A stretch of 64,000 nt of DNA from the NCBI RefSeq assembly GCF_001278845.1, contig NZ_CP012590.1, forward strand, positions 2,542,001 through 2,606,000, read 5' to 3'. Positions within the stretch are counted from its first letter, which is position 1. Every line of letters starts with the position of its first letter. The DNA comes from Actinomyces sp. oral taxon 414. GTDB taxonomy: Bacteria; Actinomycetota; Actinomycetes; Actinomycetales; Actinomycetaceae. Positions 17,227 to 26,992 of this stretch are shown one piece after another. The position numbers were made by a program, and so were the translations under genes. The notes beneath the pieces are model-generated. The model had not been told where the DNA came from and ran no database searches. It saw only the letters and a program-made list of their open reading frames with translations.

Positions 17227-18362
17227 GCGGCCCGCCGGACCCGGCCCCGGGGTCCGTCCCGGGCGCCGAGGCGGTCTTCGCCCGGGCGCGCGAGCTCATC
17301 GTCCTGGGCCGGGGCGAGCGCGCCGCCGCCCTGCTCGCCCCGCTGCTGGGCGACGGCGGGGCCGACCAGCTCACGGTCCACAACCTGCTGGCCCACGCCC
17401 ATCTCGTGGCGGACGACCCCGGGGCGGCCGCCGAGCACGCCCGCGCCGTGCTCGCCCTGGCCCCCGACGCCCCCGGCGGCCACTTCCTGCTGGGCCTGAG
17501 CCGCCGCCAGCTCGACGACGTCGCCGGCTCGCTGGAGCCCCTGCGACAGGCCGCGCGCCTGGACCCCATGAACCCGGACCCCCACGGCCAGCTCGCCGTG
17601 ACCTGCGCGGACCTGGGGCTGCGCGACGAGGCCGCCGCCGAGGCGCGCCGGGCGGTCCGCCTGGCGCCCGGCGCCGCCGCCTCCCACTTCGCCATGGGCT
17701 ACGCCCTCCACGACGTCGACCCGGCCGGGGCGGAGGACGCCTACCGCCGGGCCCTGGAGCTGGATCCCGGCCATCGGCCCTCCCAGTACAATCTGGCGCT
17801 CCTGGCGGCCGAGCCGCGCCGGGCGCGGCGTGGCGGGCGCCGGGCGGCCGAGGCCGAGGCCGAGCGCAGCGCCACCATGGTGCGGCTGCTCGCCCAGTCG
17901 CCGTCGAGCCGGGCGCCCGTGTTCGTCCTGGACCAACAGATCGTCCAGGCGCTGGGCGCGGGCTGCGCCCCGGTGTACTTCGCCTGGCCGATGATCCGCG
18001 CCGCCGCCCGGACCGGCGACGTCGGCCCGGCGGTCCTCACCGTCGCCGCGGGCCTGATTATGGCCCTGTGCCTGGTGCGGTGGACCGGTCCGGTGCGCAG
18101 GGCGGTCGCCGACCGGCGGAGTTTCGCGCGGGGATTCGCGCGGCGCCGGTGGCGGGCGGTCGTCGGCGCCGGACTGGTCGCCCTCGCCTGGCTGACCATG
18201 CTCGCCGCCTCGCTCGGCGCCCTCGTCGGGGGCGGGGGTGGGGCGCGGCCGTGGGTGGAGGGGGCCATTGTCCCGGCGCTGGCGGGCGCAGTCGCCATGA
18301 TCGCCGACCGGCGGTGGGCGCGCCGGCGCTACGCCTGGCTCAAGCGGCACGGCCTGCGCTGA
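17223..18362 (+). CDS. TPR membrane protein 2 of the TPR/AAA+ cluster
   Basis: A 379-residue protein starting at GTG 17223, which overlaps the AAA+ stop. The N-terminal 200 residues contain five or more TPR units (QLTVHNLLAHAHLVADDPGAA, PGGHFLLGLSRRQLDDV, PDPHGQLAVTCADLGLRDEA, AASHFAMGYALHDVDP, PSQYNLALLAAE). Four hydrophobic segments follow, for example VGPAVLTVAAGLIMALCLV and VVGAGLVALAWLTMLAASLGALV, and the end is basic. It has the same plan as the gene at 14930 and the gene at 34216. Together with the AAA+ ATPase it may form a membrane-anchored remodelling or export complex. That is inference from layout. Confidence 0.78.
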   Translation: MSGPPDPAPGSVPGAEAVFARARELIVLGRGERAAALLAPLLGDGGADQLTVHNLLAHAHLVADDPGAAAEHARAVLALAPDAPGGHFLLGLSRRQLDDVAGSLEPLRQAARLDPMNPDPHGQLAVTCADLGLRDEAAAEARRAVRLAPGAAASHFAMGYALHDVDPAGAEDAYRRALELDPGHRPSQYNLALLAAEPRRARRGGRRAAEAEAERSATMVRLLAQSPSSRAPVFVLDQQIVQALGAGCAPVYFAWPMIRAAARTGDVGPAVLTVAAGLIMALCLVRWTGPVRRAVADRRSFARGFARRRWRAVVGAGLVALAWLTMLAASLGALVGGGGGARPWVEGAIVPALAGAVAMIADRRWARRRYAWLKRHGLR

Positions 18363-18454
18363 GGCACCGGGCCCGCCCGCGCCGGGACCGCGGCCCGCCC
18401 GCGCAGCCGCGACGGGGGCGCTGGCCCCGCCGAGGCGCCGGCCGCGCGGCCGCG

Positions 18455-19324
18455 TCAGTACCCGGCCATCTGCTCCAGGCGGGCGATGCGCTCGGCCATG
18501 GGCGGGTGGGTGGCGAAGAGGTTCTTCACCCGTCCGAAGGGGTTGGCGATCATCATGGAGGACACCGGCTCCATGCGCGGGTCCCGGTCCATGGGCACGT
18601 GGGAGATCCCCGAGTCCAGCTTGCTCAGGGCGCTGGCCAGGGCCAGCGGGTCGTTCGTGAGGACGGCGCCGTCGTGGTCGGCGTCGTACTCGCGGGTCCG
18701 CGAGACGGCGAACTGGGTCAGGCTCGCCGCCAGCGGGGCGAGGATGGCCAGCAGGAGCAGGGCGATCACGTTGCCGCCCTCCTCCCGGTCGCGCCGGCCG
18801 CCGCCGAACCACAGCGCGATGGTGGAGATCGAGGAGATAATGCCGGCGATGCCAGCGGCGACGGAGCCGGTGAGGATGTCGCGGTTGTAGACGTGGGACA
18901 GCTCGTGGCCCAGGACCCCGCGCAACTCGCGCTCGTTGAGCAGCTGGAGGATGCCCTGGGTGCAGCACACGGCGGCGTGGGCCGGGTCGCGGCCGGTGGC
19001 GAAGGCGTTGGGACTCATGGTCGGGGCGACGTACAGGCGCGGCATGGGCTGTCCCGCGGCCTCCGAGAGCTCGCGGACGATGGCGTGCATCTCGGGCTGC
19101 TGGGCCTCGGTGACCTCGATGGCGCCCATGGAGCGCACGGCGAGCCGGTCGGAGTTCCAGTAGGAGTAGGCGGTCTGCGCCACGCCGATGAGCGGCATGA
19201 TGAACAGCCAGACGCTCGACCCGGTGCCCTGGGCCAGGAGCCACCCGACGAGGAGGAGCAGGCTCCACAGACCGCCCATGAGGGCGGCCGTCTTGAGCCC
19301 GTTGTGGTGGTGCGTGCCTGTCAT
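18455..19324 (-). CDS. htpX: Membrane zinc metalloprotease HtpX
   Basis: HtpX cleaves misfolded inner-membrane proteins. The protein has 289 residues, two N-terminal transmembrane helices (WSLLLLVGWLLAQ, VWLFIMPLIGVAQTAYSYW), the zinc motif HELSHVYNRD with the catalytic Glu, two more helices, and the third ligand region SRTREYDADHDGA. It ends NLFATHPPMAERIARLEQMAG, the standard HtpX tail. ATG 19324 gives the usual M48B N-terminus. The gene converges with the TPR/AAA+ cluster and shares no evident operon with trpB2 upstream, from which it is separated by 76 bases. Confidence 0.94.
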   Translation of the reverse strand: MTGTHHHNGLKTAALMGGLWSLLLLVGWLLAQGTGSSVWLFIMPLIGVAQTAYSYWNSDRLAVRSMGAIEVTEAQQPEMHAIVRELSEAAGQPMPRLYVAPTMSPNAFATGRDPAHAAVCCTQGILQLLNERELRGVLGHELSHVYNRDILTGSVAAGIAGIISSISTIALWFGGGRRDREEGGNVIALLLLAILAPLAASLTQFAVSRTREYDADHDGAVLTNDPLALASALSKLDSGISHVPMDRDPRMEPVSSMMIANPFGRVKNLFATHPPMAERIARLEQMAGY

Positions 19325-19400
19325 GGGCCCAAGCCTATGGGCCCTTGCTGTGCGCGCGCTGTGGGGGCGCGGCCCCTTCACGGGACGGGCGCGGGCGCCC

Positions 19401-20663
19401 TCACAGGTAGGCCTCGTAGGCGGGCAGGTCGAGCACGCCGTTGCCGGACAGGCCGATGACGATGACCTCCCCGTCGCGCGCGTCGCGGGCGCGGGCCAGC
19501 GCCCCGGCCACCGCGTGCGTGGACTCGGGCGCAGGCACGATCCCCTCGGTGCGGGCGAACAGGAGGCCGGCGGCGAAGGCGTCGTCCTGCTCGACGGCGA
19601 CGGCCTCCATGAGGCCCAGGTGCAGGGCATGGGAGACCATGGGCGACATGCCGTGGTAGCGCAGGCCGCCGGCGTGGATGGCCGGGGGCACGAAGTCCGC
19701 CCCGAGGGTGTACATCTTCATCATGGGGGTCAGTCCGGCCACGTCCCCGTAGTCGTAGCGGTACTCCCCGCGTGTGAGCGAGGGGCAGGCGGCCGGTTCG
19801 CAGGCCACAATGCGGGTGGCGGTGCCCTCGGTGAGGTTGCGGCCGATGAAGGGGAAGGTCAGGCCCGCCAGGTTCGACCCGCCGCCGGCGCAGCCGAAGA
19901 CGGCGTCGGGCGCCTCGACGCCGGCGGCGCCCAGCTGGGCGATCGCCTCCCGGCCGATGACGCTCTGGTGGAGCATGACGTGGTTGAGTACCGAGCCCAG
20001 GGCGTAGTGGACGTCGTCGTGGGCCATGGCCGCCTCGACGGCCTCGCTAATGGCCATGCCCAGGCTGCCGGTCGTCTCCGGATCCTCCGCCAGGATCCGC
20101 CGTCCGGCCCCGGTCAGCTCGGAGGGCGAGGAGTGGCAGGTCGAGCCGTAGACCTCCATCTGGTAGCGCCGGTAGGGCTTGGTCTCGTAGGAGGAGCGCA
20201 CCTGCCACACCTCGCAGGTCATGCCGAACAGGGCGCAGGCCAGGGCCAGGGAGGCGCCCCACTGCCCGGCGCCGGTCTCCGTGGTCAGGCGCCTGGTGCC
20301 CTCCTGGGCGTTGTACCAGGCCTGGGCGACGGCGGTGTTGGGCTTGTGGGAGCCGGCGGGGCTCACGCCCTCGTACTTGTAGAAGATGCGCGCCCTCGTC
20401 CCCACGGCGCGCTCGAGGCGGTCGGCGCGGATGAGCGGGGAGGGGCGCCATTTGGCGTACACCTCGCGCACGGCCGGCGGGATCTCGATGAACCGCTCGG
20501 TGGAGGTCTCCTGGGCGATGAGGGCCCGGGGGAAGAGGGGCTCGAGGTCGGCGGGGGCCAGGGGCTCGCGCGTGACCGGGTTGAGGGCCGGGGGCATGGG
20601 CTCGGGGAAGTCCGCGGCGAGGTTGTACCAGTGCTCCGGGTGGGCGGAACCGATCTGCGTCAT
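19401..20663 (-). CDS. trpB: Tryptophan synthase beta-like protein (TrpB2 type)
   Basis: This is a PLP enzyme that joins indole and serine to make tryptophan. Of 420 residues, it is of the longer TrpB2 form, which can work without the alpha subunit. The PLP lysine lies in SPAGSHKPNTAVAQ. Other family features are TETGAGQWGASLALA, the phosphate-binding GCAGGGSNLAG and the C-terminal VIVIGLSGNGVLDL. AGGAGAGTC immediately precedes the ATG. There is no trpA or other trp gene nearby, consistent with a stand-alone indole-salvage TrpB2. That salvage role is known from the family only. Confidence 0.93.
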   Translation of the reverse strand: MTQIGSAHPEHWYNLAADFPEPMPPALNPVTREPLAPADLEPLFPRALIAQETSTERFIEIPPAVREVYAKWRPSPLIRADRLERAVGTRARIFYKYEGVSPAGSHKPNTAVAQAWYNAQEGTRRLTTETGAGQWGASLALACALFGMTCEVWQVRSSYETKPYRRYQMEVYGSTCHSSPSELTGAGRRILAEDPETTGSLGMAISEAVEAAMAHDDVHYALGSVLNHVMLHQSVIGREAIAQLGAAGVEAPDAVFGCAGGGSNLAGLTFPFIGRNLTEGTATRIVACEPAACPSLTRGEYRYDYGDVAGLTPMMKMYTLGADFVPPAIHAGGLRYHGMSPMVSHALHLGLMEAVAVEQDDAFAAGLLFARTEGIVPAPESTHAVAGALARARDARDGEVIVIGLSGNGVLDLPAYEAYL

Positions 20664-20930
20664 GACTCTCCTGTGGCAGGCGGTGCGGAGGCGGGCGCGC
20701 CCGCGGCGGTGCCCGACGGCGCCGTCGGCGCCGACGACGCCAACGGTAACGGAAGCCCCCGGCCGCCGGGCGGCGCGGCCGGGCGCGATCGCCCGCCGGG
20801 GCGCGGCCTGCGGAGAACGCGCCGGAATGCGGCTGGCGGCGCGGCCGGGCCGTGAAATGGTGCTTGCGTGCGGGGACGGCGGCGGTTAGGGTGATCGCAC
20901 TTCCCTGAGTCGACCCGGAGGGGGTCCGGT

Positions 20931-23900
20931 ATGGGCGACCTGAGCCTGGATGATCTGCACGCGACATCGGACGTGGTGTGGGATTACACGGTCAGTTCCG
21001 ATCTGGCCGCCAAGTTCGACGCCGCGGCGAGCGCGGTGGAGGGCCAGGTCGGGGGGCGCACCAGCCGCAGAACCACGTACGGCACGCACTTCCAGGGCTA
21101 CTACGCGCAGCTGTGGTCCCACAATATCGATACGGCCAACAGCGACGCGGGGCTGCTGGCGAGTCGTCTGCGGGATGTGGCCCAGGGCGTGCGCGACCTG
21201 GAGGCCGATGCACGGGCGGAGCAGGCGAGGATCAACACCGCCAGGCAGTGGAAGGCCGAGCGGGATTCGCGCTCGGATCTGGAGAAGTTCGGCGAGACCA
21301 TCGACTTCCTCCATCTGTTCCACAGCGACTCGAACGCGCCCAAGGCCGAGCCCGTGCCGCAGATGGTCAAGACCTACGAGGCCCCGGCCCAGGGCGCGCG
21401 CGAGGAGTTCGTGGGCACGTCCGCGACCGGGGTGTCGTCGGCGCTGCCCGATGATCTGCGCAGCTTCACCTCCGAGGAGCGGGCGGCGACCGACGAGATC
21501 CGCAGCACGCCCACGACGCTGTCCGGCCGGGTGGAGGACTTCCGGACCAAGTGCCAGTGGGGTCAGCTGGCGTGCGACCAGGTCCTGGTGGGGTTCAATA
21601 ATTACATCACGTCGAATGACAACGACTGCACGCGCACGGACGTGGTGGCGGAGAATTTCGAGGCGGCCGGCGGATCGGGCACGATCTCGACGGTGTCGGA
21701 CGCCTCGATCTCGGCGAGCCTGGAGGCCAACGGGATCTCCGAGCAGCGCCCGCAGCTGGAGATCCCGCCGGTGCAGGCCGTGGGCAACCCGCCGTCGTCG
21801 GGGTTCTCGAACGACCCGGTCAATACGGCGACCGGCAATTTCGTGGAGAACGAGGAGGACCTGCGCTTCGAGGGCGGGACGGCGCTGCTGGGCTGGGTCC
21901 GCTCCTACTCCTCGCTGAGCCGCAGGGCCGGTGGGCACGGGCCCGGGTGGGCGTCGTTGGACGGGTGCGGGCTGCGCTTCGAGGCGGAGGGGGCCGCCTG
22001 GACGCTGGCGGACGGGCGCGAGGTCGTCTTCCCCCGTCTGGGGGAGGGCTTCGACCGCGCCGAGCACGAGAACTTCTGGCTGGCGGGCGGCGAGGACGGC
22101 TGGACGGTGACGAACAACACCGGGGCCCGGTGGGAGTTCACCGGCTCGGGGCGGCCGACGTCGTTCACCCTGACCGAGGGCGCCACCGTCCTGTTCGACT
22201 ACGACGGCGCCCGGCTGGTGGGGATCCGCCATGTGCGCGGCCACGAGATCGCCGTGGAGTGGGACGGGGACCTCATCGCCGCGGTGCGGGCCGACGACGG
22301 GCGGCGGGTGGAGTACCGCTACGACGAATGCGGGCGGCTGGTGGAGGCCGCGGGCCCGCTGGGGTCGCGCCGCTACGAGTGGGACGAGGACAGCGGCCTG
22401 ATCGGCGCGGTGATCGACGCCGACGGCGTGGTCGAGGCCCGCAACGCCTACGACGAATCGGGCCGGGTGACCGCGCAGACCTCCCGGTTCGGGCGGGTGA
22501 CACGCTTCGCCTACCTGCCCGGGCGGGTGACCTCGGTGTCGGATGCGGACGGGGGCCGGGCGAACACGTGGGTGGCCGACGCCCGCGGCCGCCTGCTGAG
22601 CGTGACCGACTCCGACGGCAACCGCTCCACCATGGTCTACGACCGGTGGGGCAACCAGGTCATGGCCAAGGACGGGGAGGGCCGGCGGACCGTGCGCCAG
22701 TTCGACGAGCGCGGCCGCCTGGTGGTCGAGCTGGCGCCGTCGGGGGCCATGACGCGACTGGTCTACGACGAGCACGACCGCCTGACGGACATGATCTCCC
22801 TGGAGGACGGCTCCGAGGTGGCCCGCACCACCATGTCCTACGAGGGCGGGCAGTCCCAGCCCTCGCGGATCGTCGACGGCGAGGGCGGGCGCACCGACAT
22901 GGTGTGGGACGGGACCCTGCTGCTGGAGGTCACCGACCCGACCGGGGTGAGGGTGCGCTTCGCCTACGACGAGCACGGCGACCTGGTGGCCTCCACCGAC
23001 GCGGCGGGGAACACCACGCGGGTGGTGCGCGACGGCTCCGGGCGGGCCGTGGAGCTGATCATGCCCTCGGGGGCCACGACGCGCTTCGCCTACGACGCCG
23101 CCGGCCTGCTGACCCGCCGCGTGGACCCCGACGGCGCAGCCTGGTCGTACGAGTACTCCGCCGCCGGGCGGTTGAGGGCGATGGTGGACCCCCTGGGGGC
23201 GCGCACCGCCCTGGAGTACGGGGAGAACGGCGAACCGGCCGCGACCATCGACCCGCTGGGGCGCCGGGTGGAGCAGGAGCTGGACGACCTGGGCAATGTC
23301 AGCCGCGTGCGGCTGCCCGACGGCGCCGTGTGGGAGTTCACCCACGACGCCATGTCCCGGCTGAGGCAGACCGTCGACCCGAGCGGCGGTGTGTGGACGC
23401 GCCACTACGACCGGTTCGGGCGGCCGAGCGGGACCACGGACCCGACCGGGGTGCACTCCTTCCAGCGCTACTCCGACGCCCGCCGGGAGGTCACGGCCGG
23501 CGACGCGGCGGGTGCGACGACGGTGAGGATGGACAAGTGGGGGCGGCGGGTGGCCGCCGTCGGGCCCGACGGGTCGGAGACGACCACCGCCTACGACCGG
23601 TGCGGACGGCCGGTGGAGTTCGTCGACGCCGCGGGCGGGCGCACCCGCATCGAGCGGGACGCGGCGGGGCGGCCGGTGCGCATCCGCCGCCCCGGCGGCG
23701 GCAGCGTGCGCTACGACTACGACGAGTGCGGGCGCGTGGCCGGGGTGCGGGGCGCGATGGGCTGGCGCACCGAACTGGGCTACGACGCCGACTCCCAGCT
23801 GATCCGCGAGGTGTGGCCCACGGGCGAGCGGGGCTGGATCCGCTACGACCGGTGCGGGCGCATCACGGCCCGCCACACCCCCGGGGCGGGCACCTTCCGG

Positions 23901-26402
23901 TGGGTCTACGACCGGTGCGGGCGCATTGCGGAGACCAAGGACCCGGTCTACGGCGTGCGCCGCTTCCGCTACGACGAGGCCGACCAGCTCGTGGCGGCCA
24001 TGAGCGGGGCGGGCGGGGTCACCCGCTACGAGTACGACGAGGCCGGGCGGGCGGTGCGCATTATCGACCCCCTGGGCGGGGTGGAGGCGCGCGACTTCGA
24101 CGCCATGGACCGCTGCACGGCCATCACCGACCCGCTGGGCCACGTCTCACGGGCCGTCTACGACGCCGCCGGCCGCCTGGTCAAGAACGTGGACGCGGAC
24201 GGACGGGTCATTGAGATCGGCTACGACGACGCCGGTCTGGAGTCCTCGCTGAACGTGGACGGGCGCCCGTTCTCGCGCACCAGCCGCGACGCGAAGGCGC
24301 GCATGCGCACCATTGAGGACTTCTCCGACCCGGAGCGGCCCCTGACCCACACCCTGGCCTACGACCCGCGCGGCCTGCTGGTGCGCCACGACAGGAGCCC
24401 CGCCGGCGGCCGCGACGGAGACGGGACGGCGAGCATTCGCCTCACCTACGACGCCGACGGGCTGCGCTCCAGCGTGACGGCGCCGGGCGGGGCCACCACG
24501 ACCTACCGGCGCGACGGGGCCGGCGACGTCATCGCCGTCGAGCACCCGGGCCTGGCCACCGCCACTCTGGAGCGCGACAAGGCGGGGCGCGTCGTGGCGG
24601 CCGCCGCCGGCGGGGCGCGCCACGAGTGGGCCTTCTTAGACGGCTTCGCCTCGCGTCACACCGTCACCGGCGGCGGCCGCACCCGCACCGCGCTCATGGA
24701 GTACTCCGAGGACGGGCTGCTGGAGTCGGTGAGCGCCGACGGCGCGAAGACCCGCTACCGCTACGACGCCTCCGCCCAGATGGTCGAGGCGGCCGGCCCC
24801 CGGGGCGTGAACTCGTGGACCTACGACGCCGCCGGGCGCCTGACCCGCGAACGGGTGGACGGCGTCGACTGGGAGCGGACCTACAACGCCGCCGGGCGGC
24901 TGATCGGGGCGAGCAGCGACAAGGGGGACGCGGTCGCCTACGCCTACGACCGCTCGGGCCGGCGCACCGGCGAGAAGCGCTCCGACGGGTCCCGCCGCGA
25001 CTACGAGTGGACCGGCCTGTGGACCCTGTCGGGCGTGACCGACCACGGCGGGGGCACCGACCACAGCGGGGGCGGGGACCCGGTGGTGCGCACCACGACG
25101 CTGGTGGACGCCCTCGGGCAGCTCTCCCGCGTCGATGACGAGGAGCTGTTCTTCGACGACGCCACCGGCGGACTCCTCCAGGCCGGCGACAGGGCGATCG
25201 TCCACGCCGGGCCCCTGACCGCCTGCGGTCCCGGCGGATGGCTGGAGCCCCCCGCCTGGCGGCCGGGCCGCGACACCGCTGCCGCCAACCCCTACCTGCC
25301 CCCCGCCGCCCGGGCGTCCCTGGGCCGGAGCCTGGGCCTGGGCGCGGGCGGCGAACTGCGCGTGGCGGGCATGGAGTGGCTGGGCGCGCGCGTCCTGGAT
25401 CCCGCCAGCCGGTCATTCCTCTCCCCCGACCCCGTCGAGCCGACCGCCGGCGCCGGCTGGGCCGCCAACCCCTACTCCTACGCGGGCAACAACCCGGTGA
25501 ACCTGTACGACCCCGCGGGCCTGCACCCCATCACCGCCGAGGAGCTCGACGCCTACCGCAAGGCCAACTCGCCCAAAGTGGGTACCTTAGTGACCATTGC
25601 TGTTGGCGTCGGACTCGCGGTCCTCGGCGGGCCGATGGGCATTGGGGCGGCCATTGCGATCGGCGCCGGTCTGGGCGCCGCGGGCAACCTCATCGACCAA
25701 TGGGTCTCCGGCTACCCCATCAACCTCGGCGAGGTTGCGCTGAGCGGGGCCCTGGGCGGCCTGGGCGGCGGCATCGGCGCCGCGGCCAACGGCACGTTGG
25801 GACCGGCGGTAGGCAATGCTCTGAGACGGTTGGGTGGTAACACCCCTATCGGACGACGTTTCGTCCAAGGTGGTATCGGTGGTATCTCCGGCGGAATTTC
25901 CGGCTTCGTCACCGGGGGACTCGGCGCCCTGGCCACAGGAGGAGACTTCTGGCAGGGAGCCTGGAGCGGAGCCCGAGACGGAGGCGTCACCGGCTTCGCC
26001 GGAGGAACCATCGCAAAGACCAAACCTCGTCGTTACGGACCTATGAGGAATGGGCCGCTTAATGCCAGTGATACCGCAACTTTCCGGAGTGGGTCCTACA
26101 ATGAAGTGCAGATACAAGAACCAACAACGCTTTATCGTGTTTATGGAGGTAGAGCAGGAAGAATCCGCAGTTTCTGGAGTAGAACCGAACCATCCGGACC
26201 CCTCCAGTCTCAACTCGATCTTGCCCTCAACCCCGCATGGGGGAACACTGCCGACAACGTGGTCACGATTCGGGTTCCTCCGGGAACGTTGGTCTACGAG
26301 GGGGTTGCCGCGCCGCAGCCGATCTCAGGGGGTTCCTCGTATCTCGGTGGAGGGAATCAGGTCATCATACCCAAGGTCAGAGGGGGATGGGAGCTGCCAT
26401 AA
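20931..26402 (+). CDS. RHS-repeat polymorphic toxin with N-terminal WXG/LXG-like segment and swapped C-terminal toxin
   Basis: An 1823-residue secreted-toxin candidate. Residues 1-115 are helical, without a signal peptide, and resemble WXG100/LXG export domains. Around 285-370 is a DUF6531-like entry (NDPVNTATGNFVENEEDLRF, RSYSSLSRRAGGHGPGWAS). From about 440 to 1485 run dozens of YD repeats (YDxxGRL, YDRCGRI). The RHS core ends at 1487-1532 (RVLDPASRSFLSPDP, NPYSYAGNNPVNLYDPAG). A Gly-rich hydrophobic pre-toxin region (about 1545-1695) and a 120-residue tip follow. The tip has YRVYGG with Arg1736, SFWSRT with Ser1750 and VYEG with Glu1790, possibly an R-S-E ADP-ribosyltransferase pattern (tentative). 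GC content drops visibly from about base 25830 onward. GGAGGGGG lies seven bases before the ATG. Confidence 0.9.
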   Translation: MGDLSLDDLHATSDVVWDYTVSSDLAAKFDAAASAVEGQVGGRTSRRTTYGTHFQGYYAQLWSHNIDTANSDAGLLASRLRDVAQGVRDLEADARAEQARINTARQWKAERDSRSDLEKFGETIDFLHLFHSDSNAPKAEPVPQMVKTYEAPAQGAREEFVGTSATGVSSALPDDLRSFTSEERAATDEIRSTPTTLSGRVEDFRTKCQWGQLACDQVLVGFNNYITSNDNDCTRTDVVAENFEAAGGSGTISTVSDASISASLEANGISEQRPQLEIPPVQAVGNPPSSGFSNDPVNTATGNFVENEEDLRFEGGTALLGWVRSYSSLSRRAGGHGPGWASLDGCGLRFEAEGAAWTLADGREVVFPRLGEGFDRAEHENFWLAGGEDGWTVTNNTGARWEFTGSGRPTSFTLTEGATVLFDYDGARLVGIRHVRGHEIAVEWDGDLIAAVRADDGRRVEYRYDECGRLVEAAGPLGSRRYEWDEDSGLIGAVIDADGVVEARNAYDESGRVTAQTSRFGRVTRFAYLPGRVTSVSDADGGRANTWVADARGRLLSVTDSDGNRSTMVYDRWGNQVMAKDGEGRRTVRQFDERGRLVVELAPSGAMTRLVYDEHDRLTDMISLEDGSEVARTTMSYEGGQSQPSRIVDGEGGRTDMVWDGTLLLEVTDPTGVRVRFAYDEHGDLVASTDAAGNTTRVVRDGSGRAVELIMPSGATTRFAYDAAGLLTRRVDPDGAAWSYEYSAAGRLRAMVDPLGARTALEYGENGEPAATIDPLGRRVEQELDDLGNVSRVRLPDGAVWEFTHDAMSRLRQTVDPSGGVWTRHYDRFGRPSGTTDPTGVHSFQRYSDARREVTAGDAAGATTVRMDKWGRRVAAVGPDGSETTTAYDRCGRPVEFVDAAGGRTRIERDAAGRPVRIRRPGGGSVRYDYDECGRVAGVRGAMGWRTELGYDADSQLIREVWPTGERGWIRYDRCGRITARHTPGAGTFRWVYDRCGRIAETKDPVYGVRRFRYDEADQLVAAMSGAGGVTRYEYDEAGRAVRIIDPLGGVEARDFDAMDRCTAITDPLGHVSRAVYDAAGRLVKNVDADGRVIEIGYDDAGLESSLNVDGRPFSRTSRDAKARMRTIEDFSDPERPLTHTLAYDPRGLLVRHDRSPAGGRDGDGTASIRLTYDADGLRSSVTAPGGATTTYRRDGAGDVIAVEHPGLATATLERDKAGRVVAAAAGGARHEWAFLDGFASRHTVTGGGRTRTALMEYSEDGLLESVSADGAKTRYRYDASAQMVEAAGPRGVNSWTYDAAGRLTRERVDGVDWERTYNAAGRLIGASSDKGDAVAYAYDRSGRRTGEKRSDGSRRDYEWTGLWTLSGVTDHGGGTDHSGGGDPVVRTTTLVDALGQLSRVDDEELFFDDATGGLLQAGDRAIVHAGPLTACGPGGWLEPPAWRPGRDTAAANPYLPPAARASLGRSLGLGAGGELRVAGMEWLGARVLDPASRSFLSPDPVEPTAGAGWAANPYSYAGNNPVNLYDPAGLHPITAEELDAYRKANSPKVGTLVTIAVGVGLAVLGGPMGIGAAIAIGAGLGAAGNLIDQWVSGYPINLGEVALSGALGGLGGGIGAAANGTLGPAVGNALRRLGGNTPIGRRFVQGGIGGISGGISGFVTGGLGALATGGDFWQGAWSGARDGGVTGFAGGTIAKTKPRRYGPMRNGPLNASDTATFRSGSYNEVQIQEPTTLYRVYGGRAGRIRSFWSRTEPSGPLQSQLDLALNPAWGNTADNVVTIRVPPGTLVYEGVAAPQPISGGSSYLGGGNQVIIPKVRGGWELP

Positions 26403-26749
26403 TGAGTATTTTTCCCGTGGACTGGAGGATAAGGCTCTTCTTCCTCAGGCATCGGTCGTGCGGCTTAAAACTCCCGGACGGGTGGTTCGGTAGACCGTAC
26501 GAGAACCGTTTGTTATTGGTCGAGGTTGAAGTCCACGACGATACACTAATCATCGAGTTGGACTTCCCTCTACATCTTCTTTTCTATGGTATTCCAACTC
26601 TGGAATCGAAGGCGGACGGACTTCACTTGACCAATTTTGACACGCTCGTGTTCGAATGGAATGAAGCTGGCGGCAATCGGCGCCTACATCGCGAAAGATA
26701 CACCTCGGGAGAGGTGCATCTTGTTACCATGACTCGATGGTCCTCTTGA
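26402..26749 (+). CDS. Putative immunity protein to the RHS toxin tip (family A)
   Basis: A 115-residue acidic, soluble protein whose ATG shares its A with the toxin stop codon (TAATG), the position expected for the cognate immunity gene of a polymorphic toxin. It starts MSIFPVDWRIRLFFLRHRSC and contains LIIELDFPLHLLFYGIPTLES and LTNFDTLVFEW. I recognise no named family. A diverged second copy lies at 32031-33245, split by an insertion element. Lower GC than the RHS body supports arrival together with the toxin tip. Immunity function is inferred from position only. Confidence 0.75.
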   Translation: MSIFPVDWRIRLFFLRHRSCGLKLPDGWFGRPYENRLLLVEVEVHDDTLIIELDFPLHLLFYGIPTLESKADGLHLTNFDTLVFEWNEAGGNRRLHRERYTSGEVHLVTMTRWSS

Positions 26750-26851
26750 TCGAAATATATTCATGTCGAGCAAGGGAGTCGACCATGCGGATCACATTTT
26801 GGCGAATGATCCTGGTGGGCGCGTCTATCTGTGGACAGTAGATTAAGCGTA

Positions 26852-26943
26852 GTGTTGGCGTCTCTTCTCGGCGGCAGGTTGGAGCCGTTGACTTATTCGA
26901 TCGAGTTCTTGAGCGCCCCGCCCGACAGGGTGGCGCGGGCTGC
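26852..26943 (+). pseudogene. 5' fragment of a family B gene
   Basis: From GTG 26852 the frame reads LASLLGGRLEPLTYSIEFL and then SAPPDRVARA. This matches the first 30 residues of the 236-residue family B proteins at 29861 and 35302, then similarity ends and the frame runs out. It is the stump of a third cassette copy. Confidence 0.75.
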
Positions 26944-26992
26944 GAGAATGAATCGTACGCATATCGATCTTCATTAGGATTGAGTTGATTTT

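Noticed and set aside
20664..20930. Possible T-box or attenuator ahead of trpB2
   Set aside because: I could not find a T-box consensus or a Trp-rich leader peptide; the region is short and extremely GC-rich.
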